DNA of 39,093 nt from GWF sp031972135 (GTDB lineage Bacteria; Patescibacteriota; Microgenomatia; UBA1400; UBA12108). The translations under genes were made by a program, and so were the position numbers. A model generated the notes under the pieces. The model ran no database searches, was not told where the DNA came from, and saw only the letters and a list, made by a program, of their open reading frames with translations. This document shows, piece by piece, positions 15,847 to 23,824 of this stretch. Each line of letters starts with the position of its first letter. Position 1 is the first letter of the stretch. Location of the stretch: assembly GCA_031972135.1 (NCBI GenBank), contig DALYFH010000006.1, positions 1-39,093 of the forward strand, written 5' to 3'.

Positions 15847-16932
15847 CAAATAATCAATACCTCCTTGCCAGACTCCATTCAGTTCGCAGTCAAAGTACTC
15901 AGTGAGGGAGGTCTCGTCATCTTCCCGACCGAGACCTGCTACGGCATAGCGGTCGATGCCACAAATTCAGCCGCAGTCACCAAGCTCTTAGCTTACAAAG
16001 GTGACCGCCATCGCCAAATCAGTATAGCTGTCTCAGACCGCAGTATGGCTGAGCACTACGTCTCGATCAACTCAGTAGCAGCTAATCTCTATACTCAGTT
16101 TCTCCCAGGTCCAATCACGGTAATTTCAAACTCAAAGAGTGTAGTAGACGAACGTCTCGAATCAGCGAGCAAAACTCTCGGTGTTCGGATCCCAGATCAC
16201 ACATATTGTCAGGAACTGATCAGACAGTTTGGCAAACCAATTACCGCAACTAGTGCAAACACTAGTGGCAAAAAAGAACCTTACTCACTCAAAGACTGGC
16301 AAAAATATACAACCAAACCCAAACAGGAGATGGTAGGCCTATTTTTGGACGCTGGAGTACTCTTAGAACGTCCGACCAGTACTGTTGTGGACACTACCCT
16401 AAACGCGCCTGAAATCATGCGCCAAGGCGAGATTTTTCTCCCAAATACTCCTACAACCACTCACCTAACATCTAGTGTAGAGGGCACGATAGAGCTAGGT
16501 AAAATACTTACCACCAAATACCTAAATGCTACCCGCAAATTTCCCTTGATCTTTGCGCTGCAGGGTGAGCTCGGGGTCGGCAAAACTCAGCTGAGCAAAG
16601 GAATCGCCCTAGCTCTCGGAATCGAGGACAATGTCTCCTCTCCTACCTATACTCTATTGCACGAATACCCGTACACTACTCCCAAATATCAGGGAGTGTT
16701 CTACCATCTCGATACTTGGCGCTTACCCGATCCGAGTGAATTAGAATCCACACTTCATTTATCTAGTCTCCTCAGACCAGGTAATATAGTTTCTATGGAG
16801 TGGGCAGCCAAAGCAAATGACCTACTCAAAGAATACAAAGATCACTGTTTAATAGTTTACATCGAAATAAAAGAAAAAGATGTCTCTACCCGCTCTATTA
16901 CCTACACCACTTCTCATCCAGAATGGACTTAA
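15844..16932 (+). CDS. TsaC-TsaE fusion for tRNA t6A synthesis
   Basis: Two steps of the t6A37 pathway in one 362-residue chain. Residues 1-200 are a TsaC/Sua5/YrdC domain that makes threonylcarbamoyl-AMP. Its motifs are GGLVIFPTETCYGIAVDA, KGDRHRQIS, LPGPITVIS, LGVRIPDH and ITATSANTSG. Residues 212-362 are a TsaE domain, the ATPase that resets the TsaD complex, with Walker A GELGVGKT at 241-248, SSPTYTLLHEY and YHLDTWRL. Both look intact. The domains are usually separate proteins in bacteria. TsaD is encoded 620 nt downstream on the same strand, beyond the minus-strand HIT gene; TsaB is not in the window. Confidence 0.93.
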   Translation: MQIINTSLPDSIQFAVKVLSEGGLVIFPTETCYGIAVDATNSAAVTKLLAYKGDRHRQISIAVSDRSMAEHYVSINSVAANLYTQFLPGPITVISNSKSVVDERLESASKTLGVRIPDHTYCQELIRQFGKPITATSANTSGKKEPYSLKDWQKYTTKPKQEMVGLFLDAGVLLERPTSTVVDTTLNAPEIMRQGEIFLPNTPTTTHLTSSVEGTIELGKILTTKYLNATRKFPLIFALQGELGVGKTQLSKGIALALGIEDNVSSPTYTLLHEYPYTTPKYQGVFYHLDTWRLPDPSELESTLHLSSLLRPGNIVSMEWAAKANDLLKEYKDHCLIVYIEIKEKDVSTRSITYTTSHPEWT

Positions 16933-17300
16933 AGCATTGAGTATTTAGCTCTCCACGCTTCCAGCTCCTCGGTACTCGCTTGTGATCCATCACGATCATC
17001 ATTTCTACCAGGTCTTAATTGGATATGTGCATGAGGAACTTGAAATCCAAAAACCATTTGCCTGACAGGGGCTCCATTATCAATCTCTCTAATATGTCTC
17101 GCTATCTTGCCCGCGACCTCATAATACTCACCTAGCTCAGGCACGTCCCACACCCACTCAGTGTGCTTTTTTGGTATCACCAAAATCTGGGCGGTGGTCT
17201 TAGGAAAAATATCAAAAAATACTAGATAATTCTCGTCTTCATATATTTTGTAGCAAGGGATGTTTCCAGCAACTATTTCACAGAAAAGACATTTATTCAC
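16929..17300 (-). CDS. HIT-family protein with HxHxQ active-site motif
   Basis: Histidine-triad fold protein of 123 residues that should act on nucleotide conjugates. An N-terminal CLFCEIVAGNIPCYKIYE and PKKHTEWVWDV match the HIT/HinT group. The active-site segment reads VPHAHIQLRP, so the third His of HxHxH is Gln, as in the nucleotidyl-transferase (GalT-type) branch. A GTG start at 17300 has GGAGGT just upstream. An in-frame ATG at 17363 would read through the palindrome 17323-17353, adding a low-complexity PHFAKATKG leader that is probably not real. Convergent 4-nt overlap with the TsaC-TsaE gene. Confidence 0.85.
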   Translation of the reverse strand: MNKCLFCEIVAGNIPCYKIYEDENYLVFFDIFPKTTAQILVIPKKHTEWVWDVPELGEYYEVAGKIARHIREIDNGAPVRQMVFGFQVPHAHIQLRPGRNDDRDGSQASTEELEAWRAKYSML

Positions 17301-17322
17301 TTCCACCTCCGCGATCTTGCCG

Positions 17323-17353
17323 TGCCCCTTCGTAGCTTTAGCGAAGTGGGGCA
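17323..17353. repeat. Short palindrome upstream of the HIT gene
   Basis: TGCCCC (17323-17328) pairs with GGGGCA (17348-17353), and TTCG with CGAA inside it, then an A6 run follows on the plus strand. Related CTTCG/CGAAG palindromes occur at 32490-32517 and 32576-32606. It could be a leader hairpin of the HIT mRNA or a small dispersed repeat. Confidence 0.6.
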
Positions 17354-17381
17354 AAAAATACAATCACTCATAAACATATCC

Positions 17382-17530
17382 TAACATACTGTTTTTCAGT
17401 TTTTACGCAGTGTAAGTACGAGTAATCAAACAAATAATAATAAAGCGAATACCGCGAAGCGCTCTATGAGCGACTTATTGTTTGTCTGAACCGAGATTCT
17501 CACTAGTAAAAAATAGAAAACAGTATGTTA
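17382..17530. repeat. Structured palindromic element, family A, copy 3
   Basis: Between the divergent HIT and tsaD genes. The outer stem begins TAACATACTGTTTT (14 bp perfect) and continues after three mismatches with TTTTTAC; the arms are 17382-17406 and 17506-17530. The conserved loop strands GTGTAAGTACGAGTA and CGAGATTCTCACTA match the copy at 2655. The middle stem CAAACA(a)ATAA (17428-17438) pairs with TTATTGTTTG (17476-17485) with one bulge. The top hairpin is CGC-GAA-GCG (17453-17461), against CAC-GAA-GTG in copy 1. Confidence 0.85.
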
Positions 17531-17538
17531 ATACCAGG

Positions 17539-17544
17539 TATAAT
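17539..17544 (+). promoter_or_regulatory. Putative -10 box for leaderless tsaD
   Basis: A perfect TATAAT is followed by 7 nt (accaact) and the ATG at 17552. It lies 9 nt outside the right arm of the palindromic element. Confidence 0.6.
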
Positions 17545-17551
17545 ACCAACT

Positions 17552-18589
17552 ATGTCAGATCCAACCATCCTCAGCATCGAAACCAGCCTCGACGACACAT
17601 GTGCCGCCGTGACAAGCGGACTTAGGGTGATTAGCAATGTGGTCTCCTCCCAAACTAGCTATCATGCAGATTGGGGAGGCACTGTCCCCGATATCGCCAA
17701 GCGTTTGCATCAGGAGTGGTTGCCCAAAGTAGTCACGCTAGCCTTAAAAAAAGCAGGATACCCAAAGATAAACGCAATTGCTGTGACCCGTGGCCCCGGT
17801 CTCGCCCCTTCTCTCGAGCAAGGTATTGCTTACGCCAAAGTACTAGCAGAAAAACTCTCCCTTCCCCTAATAGGGGTTAACCATATGGAGGGTCATCTCC
17901 TAAGCAGTTATGCCCAGACCAAAAATGGCACCAAGGGTCTAGCCAACCCTCTTTATCCAGCTCTAGGCTTTCTCATCTCAGGCGGACACACAGAGCTGGT
18001 ACTCATGAGAGCTATTGGCGATTATCAACTCCTGGGCGTCACACTAGATGATGCCGCAGGCGAAGCCTATGACAAAGTCGCCCGCATGCTCTTGCTCGGT
18101 TACCCAGGTGGTCCCATCCTCGCCGAGATGGCAAAATCAGGAACACCAAAAATCCATCTCCCTGAGCCCATGACTACTCGTCCCGACCTCAACTTCAGTT
18201 TTTCTGGTCTCAAAACCGCTGCCCGGCAATATCTTGAACGAGAAAAGCCAGAATTAACTAAAGAGTTTATCCAGGATTTTGCCGCTAGTTTTCAGTCAGC
18301 AGTCTTTAAACATTTAATGAAGCGACTCCGCAGGGCTATAGACACATACTCCCCACATATGCTCCTTCTCGGAGGTGGCGTAGTTAGTAATACCGAGCTA
18401 AGGACTACTACTAGAAATCTCGCAAAAGAATATGCTCTCCCTGTCTACTACGCGTACAACAAAAAACTAATTACTGACAACGCCGCCATGATCGGCGTGG
18501 CTGCATACTACCAATATCTACGCAAAGACTTTATTGATCCCACTACTCTCGATCGCCTACCCAACCTCAATTTCCCAAAAGCTTCATAA
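17552..18589 (+). CDS. tsaD: tRNA N6-adenosine threonylcarbamoyltransferase TsaD
   Basis: Transfers the threonylcarbamoyl group to A37 of tRNAs reading ANN codons. The 345-residue protein starts LSIETSLDDTCAAV, has the metal-binding NHMEGHLLSSY (two His) and SGGHTELVLM, then the GGGVVSNTELR and KLITDNAAMIGVAAYYQY segments typical of the ASKHA fold. The ATG at 17552 is preferred over one at 17525: the shorter form begins at the usual position, and a TATAAT lies 7 nt upstream. The longer start would be inside the palindromic element. The end overlaps convergent sufU by 23 nt. Confidence 0.96.
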   Translation: MSDPTILSIETSLDDTCAAVTSGLRVISNVVSSQTSYHADWGGTVPDIAKRLHQEWLPKVVTLALKKAGYPKINAIAVTRGPGLAPSLEQGIAYAKVLAEKLSLPLIGVNHMEGHLLSSYAQTKNGTKGLANPLYPALGFLISGGHTELVLMRAIGDYQLLGVTLDDAAGEAYDKVARMLLLGYPGGPILAEMAKSGTPKIHLPEPMTTRPDLNFSFSGLKTAARQYLEREKPELTKEFIQDFAASFQSAVFKHLMKRLRRAIDTYSPHMLLLGGGVVSNTELRTTTRNLAKEYALPVYYAYNKKLITDNAAMIGVAAYYQYLRKDFIDPTTLDRLPNLNFPKAS

Positions 18590-18941
18590 CCACCCGCACT
18601 GGTAGAGTCAAACACTTAATTCTGCCTGGATTAACTTCAAAACCTATCGCTTCTTTTATTAACTGCTCCTCATCCATTTTTTTAATTTCAATAACCTTCT
18701 TATCCAATACCCATTCCGATAGTTTGCTAGCCGCGGCAGTTGTAATGGCACACCCGATCCCCTTCCACTTTACCTCTACTACTACCCCATCCTGAACTCT
18801 TAATTGAAACTGGACCATATCACCGCATGAGGCATTACTGTCCCTCCCTTCAATAATCTCTTTATCCTGAGTATCATCGAAGGACCCCTGATTTCGCGGG
18901 TGCTCATAATGGTCCATTACCTCTTCTTTATACAGATCCAT
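18567..18941 (-). CDS. sufU: Fe-S scaffold protein SufU
   Basis: IscU/SufU-type protein of 124 residues. In known relatives it receives sulfur from SufS, as scaffold or as a zinc-dependent sulfur acceptor. Ligand segments are NASCGDMVQFQL, GIGCAITTAAASKLSEW and GRIKCLTLPVRV, giving three Cys and an Asp. An insertion between the second and third Cys (WVLDKKVIEIKKMDEEQL) is SufU-like. It is the last gene of the suf operon, 2 nt after sufS, and its end overlaps convergent tsaD by 23 nt. Confidence 0.93.
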   Translation of the reverse strand: MDLYKEEVMDHYEHPRNQGSFDDTQDKEIIEGRDSNASCGDMVQFQLRVQDGVVVEVKWKGIGCAITTAAASKLSEWVLDKKVIEIKKMDEEQLIKEAIGFEVNPGRIKCLTLPVRVVMKLLGN

Positions 18942-18943
18942 GA

Positions 18944-20167
18944 TTACTTCCCAAATACTTTTTTGACTTTACCTAGAGCTCTAACCAAAGCATCTATATC
19001 ATCTACAGTGGTATAAACATTAAAACTAGCTCTAACTGATGCCGCTATCCCTAGTGCCTTGTGTAACACCATGGTACAGTGATGACCAGATCTAACAGCT
19101 ATCCCCTCCGAATCTAGGATAGTAGCTACATCATGAGCATGAACTCCCATATATTCAAAAGAAACACTCCCACTCCTCATCTCACTCTCTCTTGAGCCTA
19201 ATAATCTCACATTCTCTACCACTCGGAGTTTTTGGATTGCATATGCAACCATCGCTTTATCATGCTCTCTAACCTCATCCATCCCCAGTCCGTTTAGATA
19301 CTCGATCGCAGTAGCGAGACCAACTGCACCCGCCACATTGGGCGTTCCCGCCTCAAATTTGTCAGGTAGCTCCGCCCACGTTGAGTGGTCTGGATACACT
19401 TCGTTAATCATTCCACCACCAGTCAAAAATGGTAACATTACTTTAAGTATTTTTTTCTTGCCCCACAGGACACCTATTCCCATTGGCCCGAGCATTTTAT
19501 GCCCCGAAAAAGCATAAAAATCACAGCCGATATCAGTAACATTTATCTTCATATGAGGGACAGCCTGCGCTCCATCTATCAGAACGAGCGCACCCACTTT
19601 GTGCGCAGCTTTGGTCATTTCTTTAACTGGGTTCACCGTTCCAAGTGCATTAGATACATGCACTAGTGCCACTAGTTTGGGTTTTAGAGAGAGTTTTTGT
19701 TTATAGTCATCTAGGTCTAGTGTTCCTGACTGTGTAATCTTGATGTGCTGTACCTTCGCCCCAGTTCTCTTTGCCACTTGTTGCCAAGGCACTAAGTTAG
19801 CATGATGCTCCATCTCTGTAGTCAAAATCGTATCCCCAGGACCCAGATTATCTAATCCCCAGCCATAAGCAACTAAGTTAATTGCCTCTGTTGTATTTCT
19901 TACAAAAATCGTCTCTGTCTCCTCAGCTCCAATAAATGCTGCAACTTTTGCTCTCGATGAAGCGAGGAGTGATGTCGCTTCATCCCCCAGTGTGTGCGCC
20001 CCACGATGGACATTAGAGTTGTGTTGCTCATAATAATCCCGCTCTGAGTCCAATACTACTTTGGGCTTTTGTGATGTTGCCCCCGAGTCTAGATATACGA
20101 GAGGCTTGCCATTAATGATTCTACTCAGTATCGGGAAGTCTTTTTTTACAGCTTTAGGATCAAACAT
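18944..20167 (-). CDS. sufS: Cysteine desulfurase SufS
   Basis: Class V aminotransferase-fold, PLP-dependent enzyme that takes sulfur from cysteine for Fe-S assembly. The 407 residues match the family. Segments are VYLDSGATSQKP, NVHRGAHTLGD, LTTEMEHHANLVPW, LIDGAQAVPHM, the PLP-Lys motif FSGHKMLGPMGIGVLWG, and the sulfur-carrying Cys in VRSGHHCTMVLHKALG, which marks SufS. The ATG at 20167 lies one base from the assembly gap, so its ribosome site is not visible. It is probably directly downstream of sufD. Confidence 0.95.
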   Translation of the reverse strand: MFDPKAVKKDFPILSRIINGKPLVYLDSGATSQKPKVVLDSERDYYEQHNSNVHRGAHTLGDEATSLLASSRAKVAAFIGAEETETIFVRNTTEAINLVAYGWGLDNLGPGDTILTTEMEHHANLVPWQQVAKRTGAKVQHIKITQSGTLDLDDYKQKLSLKPKLVALVHVSNALGTVNPVKEMTKAAHKVGALVLIDGAQAVPHMKINVTDIGCDFYAFSGHKMLGPMGIGVLWGKKKILKVMLPFLTGGGMINEVYPDHSTWAELPDKFEAGTPNVAGAVGLATAIEYLNGLGMDEVREHDKAMVAYAIQKLRVVENVRLLGSRESEMRSGSVSFEYMGVHAHDVATILDSEGIAVRSGHHCTMVLHKALGIAASVRASFNVYTTVDDIDALVRALGKVKKVFGK

Positions 20168-20168
20168 G

Positions 20169-20268
20169 NNNNNNNNNNNNNNNNNNNNNNNNNNNNNNNN
20201 NNNNNNNNNNNNNNNNNNNNNNNNNNNNNNNNNNNNNNNNNNNNNNNNNNNNNNNNNNNNNNNNNNNN
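20169..20268. other. Assembly gap of 100 N
   Basis: Exactly 100 undetermined bases. The round number suggests a placeholder of unknown true length. It removes most of sufD and the space before sufS. Open frames read through it are artificial. Confidence 0.99.
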
Positions 20269-20549
20269 AGGACCCTAAGCTCCAAAAAATCATCGGTTTC
20301 TTGAGCATCTTTTTCGATCCTAATTATTCCTTTGAGCTTAACTACCGAGTTCTCCCCACAAACCGCTCGGATCGTGACCCTCCCTCGAGTCTTGGCCACT
20401 CGGTGTTCTGCGATAACGGTTAGGTTGTACTCACCAGATGCTCGTGCATCAACAATTCCCGTCCATTCCTGCTCCATCCCCTCTTTATCAAAAGGAATTA
20501 CTATTTCCCACTCCCCTGGTTGGCTGAACCTTTTAACAACTGATTTCAT
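20269..20549 (-). CDS. sufD: SufD-like protein, truncated by the assembly gap
   Basis: The first 93 codons of a SufBD-family protein, after which the gap begins. The part seen starts MKSVVKRFSQPGEWEIVIPF and runs to TIRAVCGENSVVKLKGIIRIEKDAQETDDFLELRV. This matches the start of the beta-helix of SufD/SufB, in particular the AqxTDxxLE segment. An AAAGG ribosome site precedes the ATG by 5 nt. The N-terminal region before the beta-helix is shorter than in typical SufD, so a compact version is likely. Partner of SufB and SufC in the cluster scaffold complex. Upstream is family B element 20558-20694. Confidence 0.82.
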
Positions 20550-20557
20550 GGATACCT

Positions 20558-20694
20558 TTCCGAGTGATAAGATGCAGACGTGTTTCACATCCAAAAAAGT
20601 TTACGCAGCGCGACTGGCGCGAGTTCGAGGCGGCTGACCAGCAGGTCAGAACGTCGTCTTTTTTGAGTGAAATGCGTCGAAATCTAGCGAGGAA
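20558..20694. repeat. Structured palindromic element, family B, copy 4
   Basis: Inside the suf operon between sufB and sufD. The outer stem GACGTGTTTCAC (20577-20588) pairs with GTGAAATGCGTC (20667-20678) with two wobbles; AGAT/ATCT and TTCC/GGAA extend it. An A6 run (20593-20598) opposes a T6 run (20659-20664). Hairpin 1 is GCGC-GACTG-GCGC (20608-20620), the junction is GAGTTCGAGG, and hairpin 2 is CTGACC-AGCA-GGTCAG (20634-20649). Compared with the copy at 9620 the outer stem and hairpin 1 changed on both sides together. Confidence 0.85.
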
Positions 20695-20702
20695 GAATAT
20701 AT

Positions 20703-22082
20703 TCATCCGACACTCCCTTCCATCTGCATCTTAACCAGCCGATTTAACTCAACAGCATACTCAAGCGGCAATTCCGATACGACCGGCTCCAAAAATCCTC
20801 TAATAATCATCGTCTGTGCCTCTGCTTCGCTCAGCCCTCTACCCATCAAATACAATAGTTGTTCTGCCCCAATTTTGGATACAAATGCTTCGTGTTCGAG
20901 CGTTGCATCCCCCGTCATTACTTGGTTGTTGGGATAGGTATCAGATCTTGATTGCTCATCCATGATCAACGCATCACATATCACCTTACTCCTAGACCCA
21001 GTTGCGGCAGGTGTAATCTTAACCTGGCCACGGTAACTACTCCTGCCCCCATTTTGACTAATCGACTTTGACACAATTCGACTAGTAGTATTTGGTGCTA
21101 GATGTATCATCTTGGCGCCTGCATCTAACTGCTGGCCCGATCCTGCAACCGCAATCGAGAGCATCTCTCCATGTGCATTTGGTCCTGCTAGGATACAAGA
21201 TGGATACTTCATAGTTACCCGGCTCCCCAGGTTACAGTCTACCCACTCCATCCGAGCACTCTCGGACACCATCGCTCGTTTAGTAACTAGGTTGTAGACG
21301 TTCTTATACCAGTTCTGCACTGTGGTATATCTAACTTTTGCAGACGGTTTAACCACTACCTCAACAACTGCCGCATGCAAGCTGGCGCTAGAATAAGCAG
21401 GAGCCGAGCACCCTTCAACATAGTGAACACTCGCGCCCTCTTCTGCCACAATTAGCGTTCGTTCAAACTGACCCGCATTCTCAGCATTAATTCGAAAATA
21501 GGCTTGGAGTGGTAAGTCCACCACAACTCCTTTGGGGATATAAACAAAACTACCTCCGCTCCACACAGCTGTATTTAGTGCAGCAAGTTTATTGTCACCA
21601 TAAGGGACCGTTTTGCCAAAATGTTCTCTTACTATCTCAGGATATTGTTTTAAACCTTCATCCATCGACAAAAAAACTACTCCCAGCTTGGCCAAACTAG
21701 CTTTGAGGGAGTGGTATATTACCTCACTATCGTATTGCCCACCCACCCCAGCTAGATACTCGCGCTCCGCTTCTGGTACACCTATCTCTTCAAACACTCT
21801 CCTAACCCCGTCTGGCACCTGTTCCCAACTTTGGTAAGGTTTCTCTACACTCTTAAGGTAATAATGTATTTCATCCCACTTTATCCCACCTAAGTCTGCT
21901 CCCCATGTGGGTATGGTCATTTTCTCAAACTGCTCGAGAGCCGCGAGTCTTAAGTCGAGCATCCACTGCGGCTCATCTTTTCGTCGAGAAATATCTTCTA
22001 CTATGTCTCTCGACAAACCTTGAGGTGCAATGTATTGATATTTATCAGTTTCACTTTTAAATCCTAGCTTGTAGTTGTCCAT
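20703..22082 (-). CDS. sufB: Fe-S cluster assembly scaffold SufB
   Basis: Core scaffold of the SufBCD complex on which new clusters are built. The 459 residues match the family. It has WDEIHYYLK and GVVFLSMDEGLKQYPEIVREHFGKTVPYGDNKLAALNTAVWSGGSF (given as landmarks around residues 130-180), HYVEGCSAPAY, and the C-terminal VMTGDATLEHEAFVSKIGAEQLLYLMGRGLSEAEA. Start at 22082 is supported by GGAG 7 nt upstream; an ATG six codons earlier would overlap sufC further. The downstream spacer holds a palindromic element. Confidence 0.95.
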   Translation of the reverse strand: MDNYKLGFKSETDKYQYIAPQGLSRDIVEDISRRKDEPQWMLDLRLAALEQFEKMTIPTWGADLGGIKWDEIHYYLKSVEKPYQSWEQVPDGVRRVFEEIGVPEAEREYLAGVGGQYDSEVIYHSLKASLAKLGVVFLSMDEGLKQYPEIVREHFGKTVPYGDNKLAALNTAVWSGGSFVYIPKGVVVDLPLQAYFRINAENAGQFERTLIVAEEGASVHYVEGCSAPAYSSASLHAAVVEVVVKPSAKVRYTTVQNWYKNVYNLVTKRAMVSESARMEWVDCNLGSRVTMKYPSCILAGPNAHGEMLSIAVAGSGQQLDAGAKMIHLAPNTTSRIVSKSISQNGGRSSYRGQVKITPAATGSRSKVICDALIMDEQSRSDTYPNNQVMTGDATLEHEAFVSKIGAEQLLYLMGRGLSEAEAQTMIIRGFLEPVVSELPLEYAVELNRLVKMQMEGSVG

Positions 22083-22740
22083 TCGCCATCTCCAATACAT
22101 TGTCTGGTTTTAACTCATTGATTAGCTGATCGTAGTGGGAAATCACAATCAAACCTGTGCCACCACTTCTGAGCTTATTCACTATATTTACTATTAATGC
22201 TCGTCCGTCCTGATCTAGTCCCGAGTCGATCTCATCTAAGACTACTAGTTTTGGCTTGAGGAGCATTAGCTGTAGTAGCTCTAGTCTCTTTTTCTCTCCC
22301 CCACTAAACCCATCGTTTACAAAACGCGCAACATGCTCAGCAGTCAGTCCGACCGATACAGCCAGTTCTTCTAATAATTTTTTAAACTCAACCAGCTTCA
22401 TAATCGTATGACCATTTGCTTCGTACGCAGCTTTGCATAGTGAAAAAACAGTAACGCCTGGGATAGTTACAGGGTTCTGCCACGCTACATATAATCCGAG
22501 TCTTGCTCGCTCTTCTACCTTAAGGCTTACTAGGTCGCTACCATCAAAAGTTATGCTACCCTGCTCAACCAAGTATTCTGGATTGCCCATTAGGATTTGT
22601 GCCAAGCTGCTTTTGCCACCCCCATTAGCTCCCACAACCGCAAGGAGAGATCCAGAGCCTATCCCAAAAGAAATATTTGATAAAACTTTCTTTCCATTAA
22701 TACTACCCGTGAGACCAGTGACCTCTAATAGGCTATTCAT
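22057..22740 (-). CDS. sufC: Suf ABC-type ATPase SufC
   Basis: Soluble ABC-type ATPase of the SufBCD complex. Walker A is GANGGGKSS, the Q-loop lies in AWQNPVTIPG, the signature is FSGGEKKRLELLQ, and Walker B with the Glu is LVVLDEIDSGLD. The ELLQ sequence after the signature and DEIDSGLD are typical of SufC rather than a transporter ATPase. About 227 residues. The start is ATG at 22740 (MNSLLEV), just at the stop of the rrf2 gene; another ATG two codons upstream overlaps that stop by 4 nt and is possible. The end overlaps sufB by 26 nt. Confidence 0.96.
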   Translation of the reverse strand: MNSLLEVTGLTGSINGKKVLSNISFGIGSGSLLAVVGANGGGKSSLAQILMGNPEYLVEQGSITFDGSDLVSLKVEERARLGLYVAWQNPVTIPGVTVFSLCKAAYEANGHTIMKLVEFKKLLEELAVSVGLTAEHVARFVNDGFSGGEKKRLELLQLMLLKPKLVVLDEIDSGLDQDGRALIVNIVNKLRSGGTGLIVISHYDQLINELKPDNVLEMANGQLQARI

Positions 22741-22742
22741 AC

Positions 22743-23147
22743 TCAACCTAGATCACTGAGCTTATACTCAGACAACACAGAGCCTAGATGTTCAGTTAGT
22801 TTGATCATGACTTTGCGGTGAGGACACATATCCTCTAGTGGACATTTCTTTGCTCCATGAACCAGACATGACGCTGTCGCTACCTGTCCCTCTATCGCTT
22901 CGACTACATGCTTGAGAGTAATCTTTTGTGGGTCCTGTGTCAGGCTATATCCACCACCCCTACCTTCTTTGGCTACGACTAGTTTTGCTTTTATCAAATC
23001 GCGCGCGATCTTAACCAGGAATGATCTAGGCAACCCGTAATCTTGCATGCTCGCAACAGATACTAGTTTGCCCTCACCAGCTTTTGCGAGTAAGGCAACC
23101 ATCATCAGTCCATACTCTGTTTTTTTACGAAATCTAAATGACGACAT
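22743..23147 (-). CDS. Rrf2-family Fe-S-responsive regulator (IscR/SufR-like)
   Basis: Winged-helix transcription factor of 134 residues, first in the suf operon and likely its own regulator. The N-terminus FRFRKKTEYGLMMVALLAKAGEG and RSFLVKIARDLIKAKLVVAKEGRGGGYSL form the DNA-binding domain. Three cysteines, ASCLVHGAKKCPLEDMCPH, are the expected cluster ligands. The ATG at 23147 has AAAGGAG 8 nt upstream, which rules against the in-frame ATG at 23171. The 100-nt region upstream contains TATGAT-like boxes and repeated TATAGG/GATAGG motifs (about 23184-23216) that could be the operator; this is not firm. Confidence 0.9.
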   Translation of the reverse strand: MSSFRFRKKTEYGLMMVALLAKAGEGKLVSVASMQDYGLPRSFLVKIARDLIKAKLVVAKEGRGGGYSLTQDPQKITLKHVVEAIEGQVATASCLVHGAKKCPLEDMCPHRKVMIKLTEHLGSVLSEYKLSDLG

Positions 23148-23242
23148 ATGCAATTCTCCTTTACCTACCAATACAAGTTCAACCTATCGGCTGAAACTAT
23201 ACCTATCATAATCCAAGTTAATTAAAAATCAAGAACTTTAAT

Positions 23243-23821
23243 TTAAAAAAGCGTTGTCTGCACTGTTTTAACTTCTTCACCACCTCGGTCAAAATTGACT
23301 GGCACTTCAACTATGTTGTTCCATTTATTCTTAAATCTCAACACTTTATTAGCAACTCCGTAGTCATAAATGTCTTTTGTCACTTTTACATCCTGCAAAC
23401 AATATTTTTCTAGTGATTCCCAGTCACCATCGTGGTAGTAGCGTATCGCATCGAGTCCGTGACCATTTTTCTGCTCACCCAGTGTCTCCTTGGCAACCGC
23501 ATCCAAGGACACTCTATGTCCTAAGTGTTTCTCCATCTCGAGCATTATGTCTAAGCTTGGGAACTGTTTAAATGATCCTGTGTAATATGGCTTTAGTGTC
23601 TCGTAATCAAAACTAATAATGTTAAAGCCAACTACAAGATCTGCTGTTTCGAGCTTTCTCCAAAATGGTGAAAAATTACCCTCCCTATACCCCACATACT
23701 CCTCGCCATTCTCATCTCGCCAGTAGGAACCAATAATACTAACCCCCAGTTTTTCTGGATAGTAACCACCTACTTCATCAAATGCTTTTTTTGTCTCGAC
23801 ATCAAATACTAGTAGTTTCAT
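23243..23821 (-). CDS. DEDD-type 3'-5' exonuclease-like (RNase H-like fold) protein
   Basis: A 192-residue nuclease-like domain. Exo motifs are LLVFDVETKKAFDE (DxE), VVGFNIISFDYETLKPYY (the D-containing Exo II) and YCLQDVKVTKDIYDYG (Exo III, YxxxD type). The spacing resembles the RNase_H_2/YprB-like exonucleases found as stand-alone proteins and joined to helicases. It should remove nucleotides from DNA or RNA ends with two metal ions. Its ATG lies 3 nt after the pgk stop, suggesting cotranscription with pgk and the aldolase, without an obvious functional link. Confidence 0.82.
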   Translation of the reverse strand: MKLLVFDVETKKAFDEVGGYYPEKLGVSIIGSYWRDENGEEYVGYREGNFSPFWRKLETADLVVGFNIISFDYETLKPYYTGSFKQFPSLDIMLEMEKHLGHRVSLDAVAKETLGEQKNGHGLDAIRYYHDGDWESLEKYCLQDVKVTKDIYDYGVANKVLRFKNKWNNIVEVPVNFDRGGEEVKTVQTTLF

Positions 23822-23824
23822 TAG

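Noticed and set aside
20061..20594. Open frames reading through the 100-N gap on both strands
   Set aside because: Artificial joins across undetermined bases; only the real 5' part of sufD and the start of sufS are supported.
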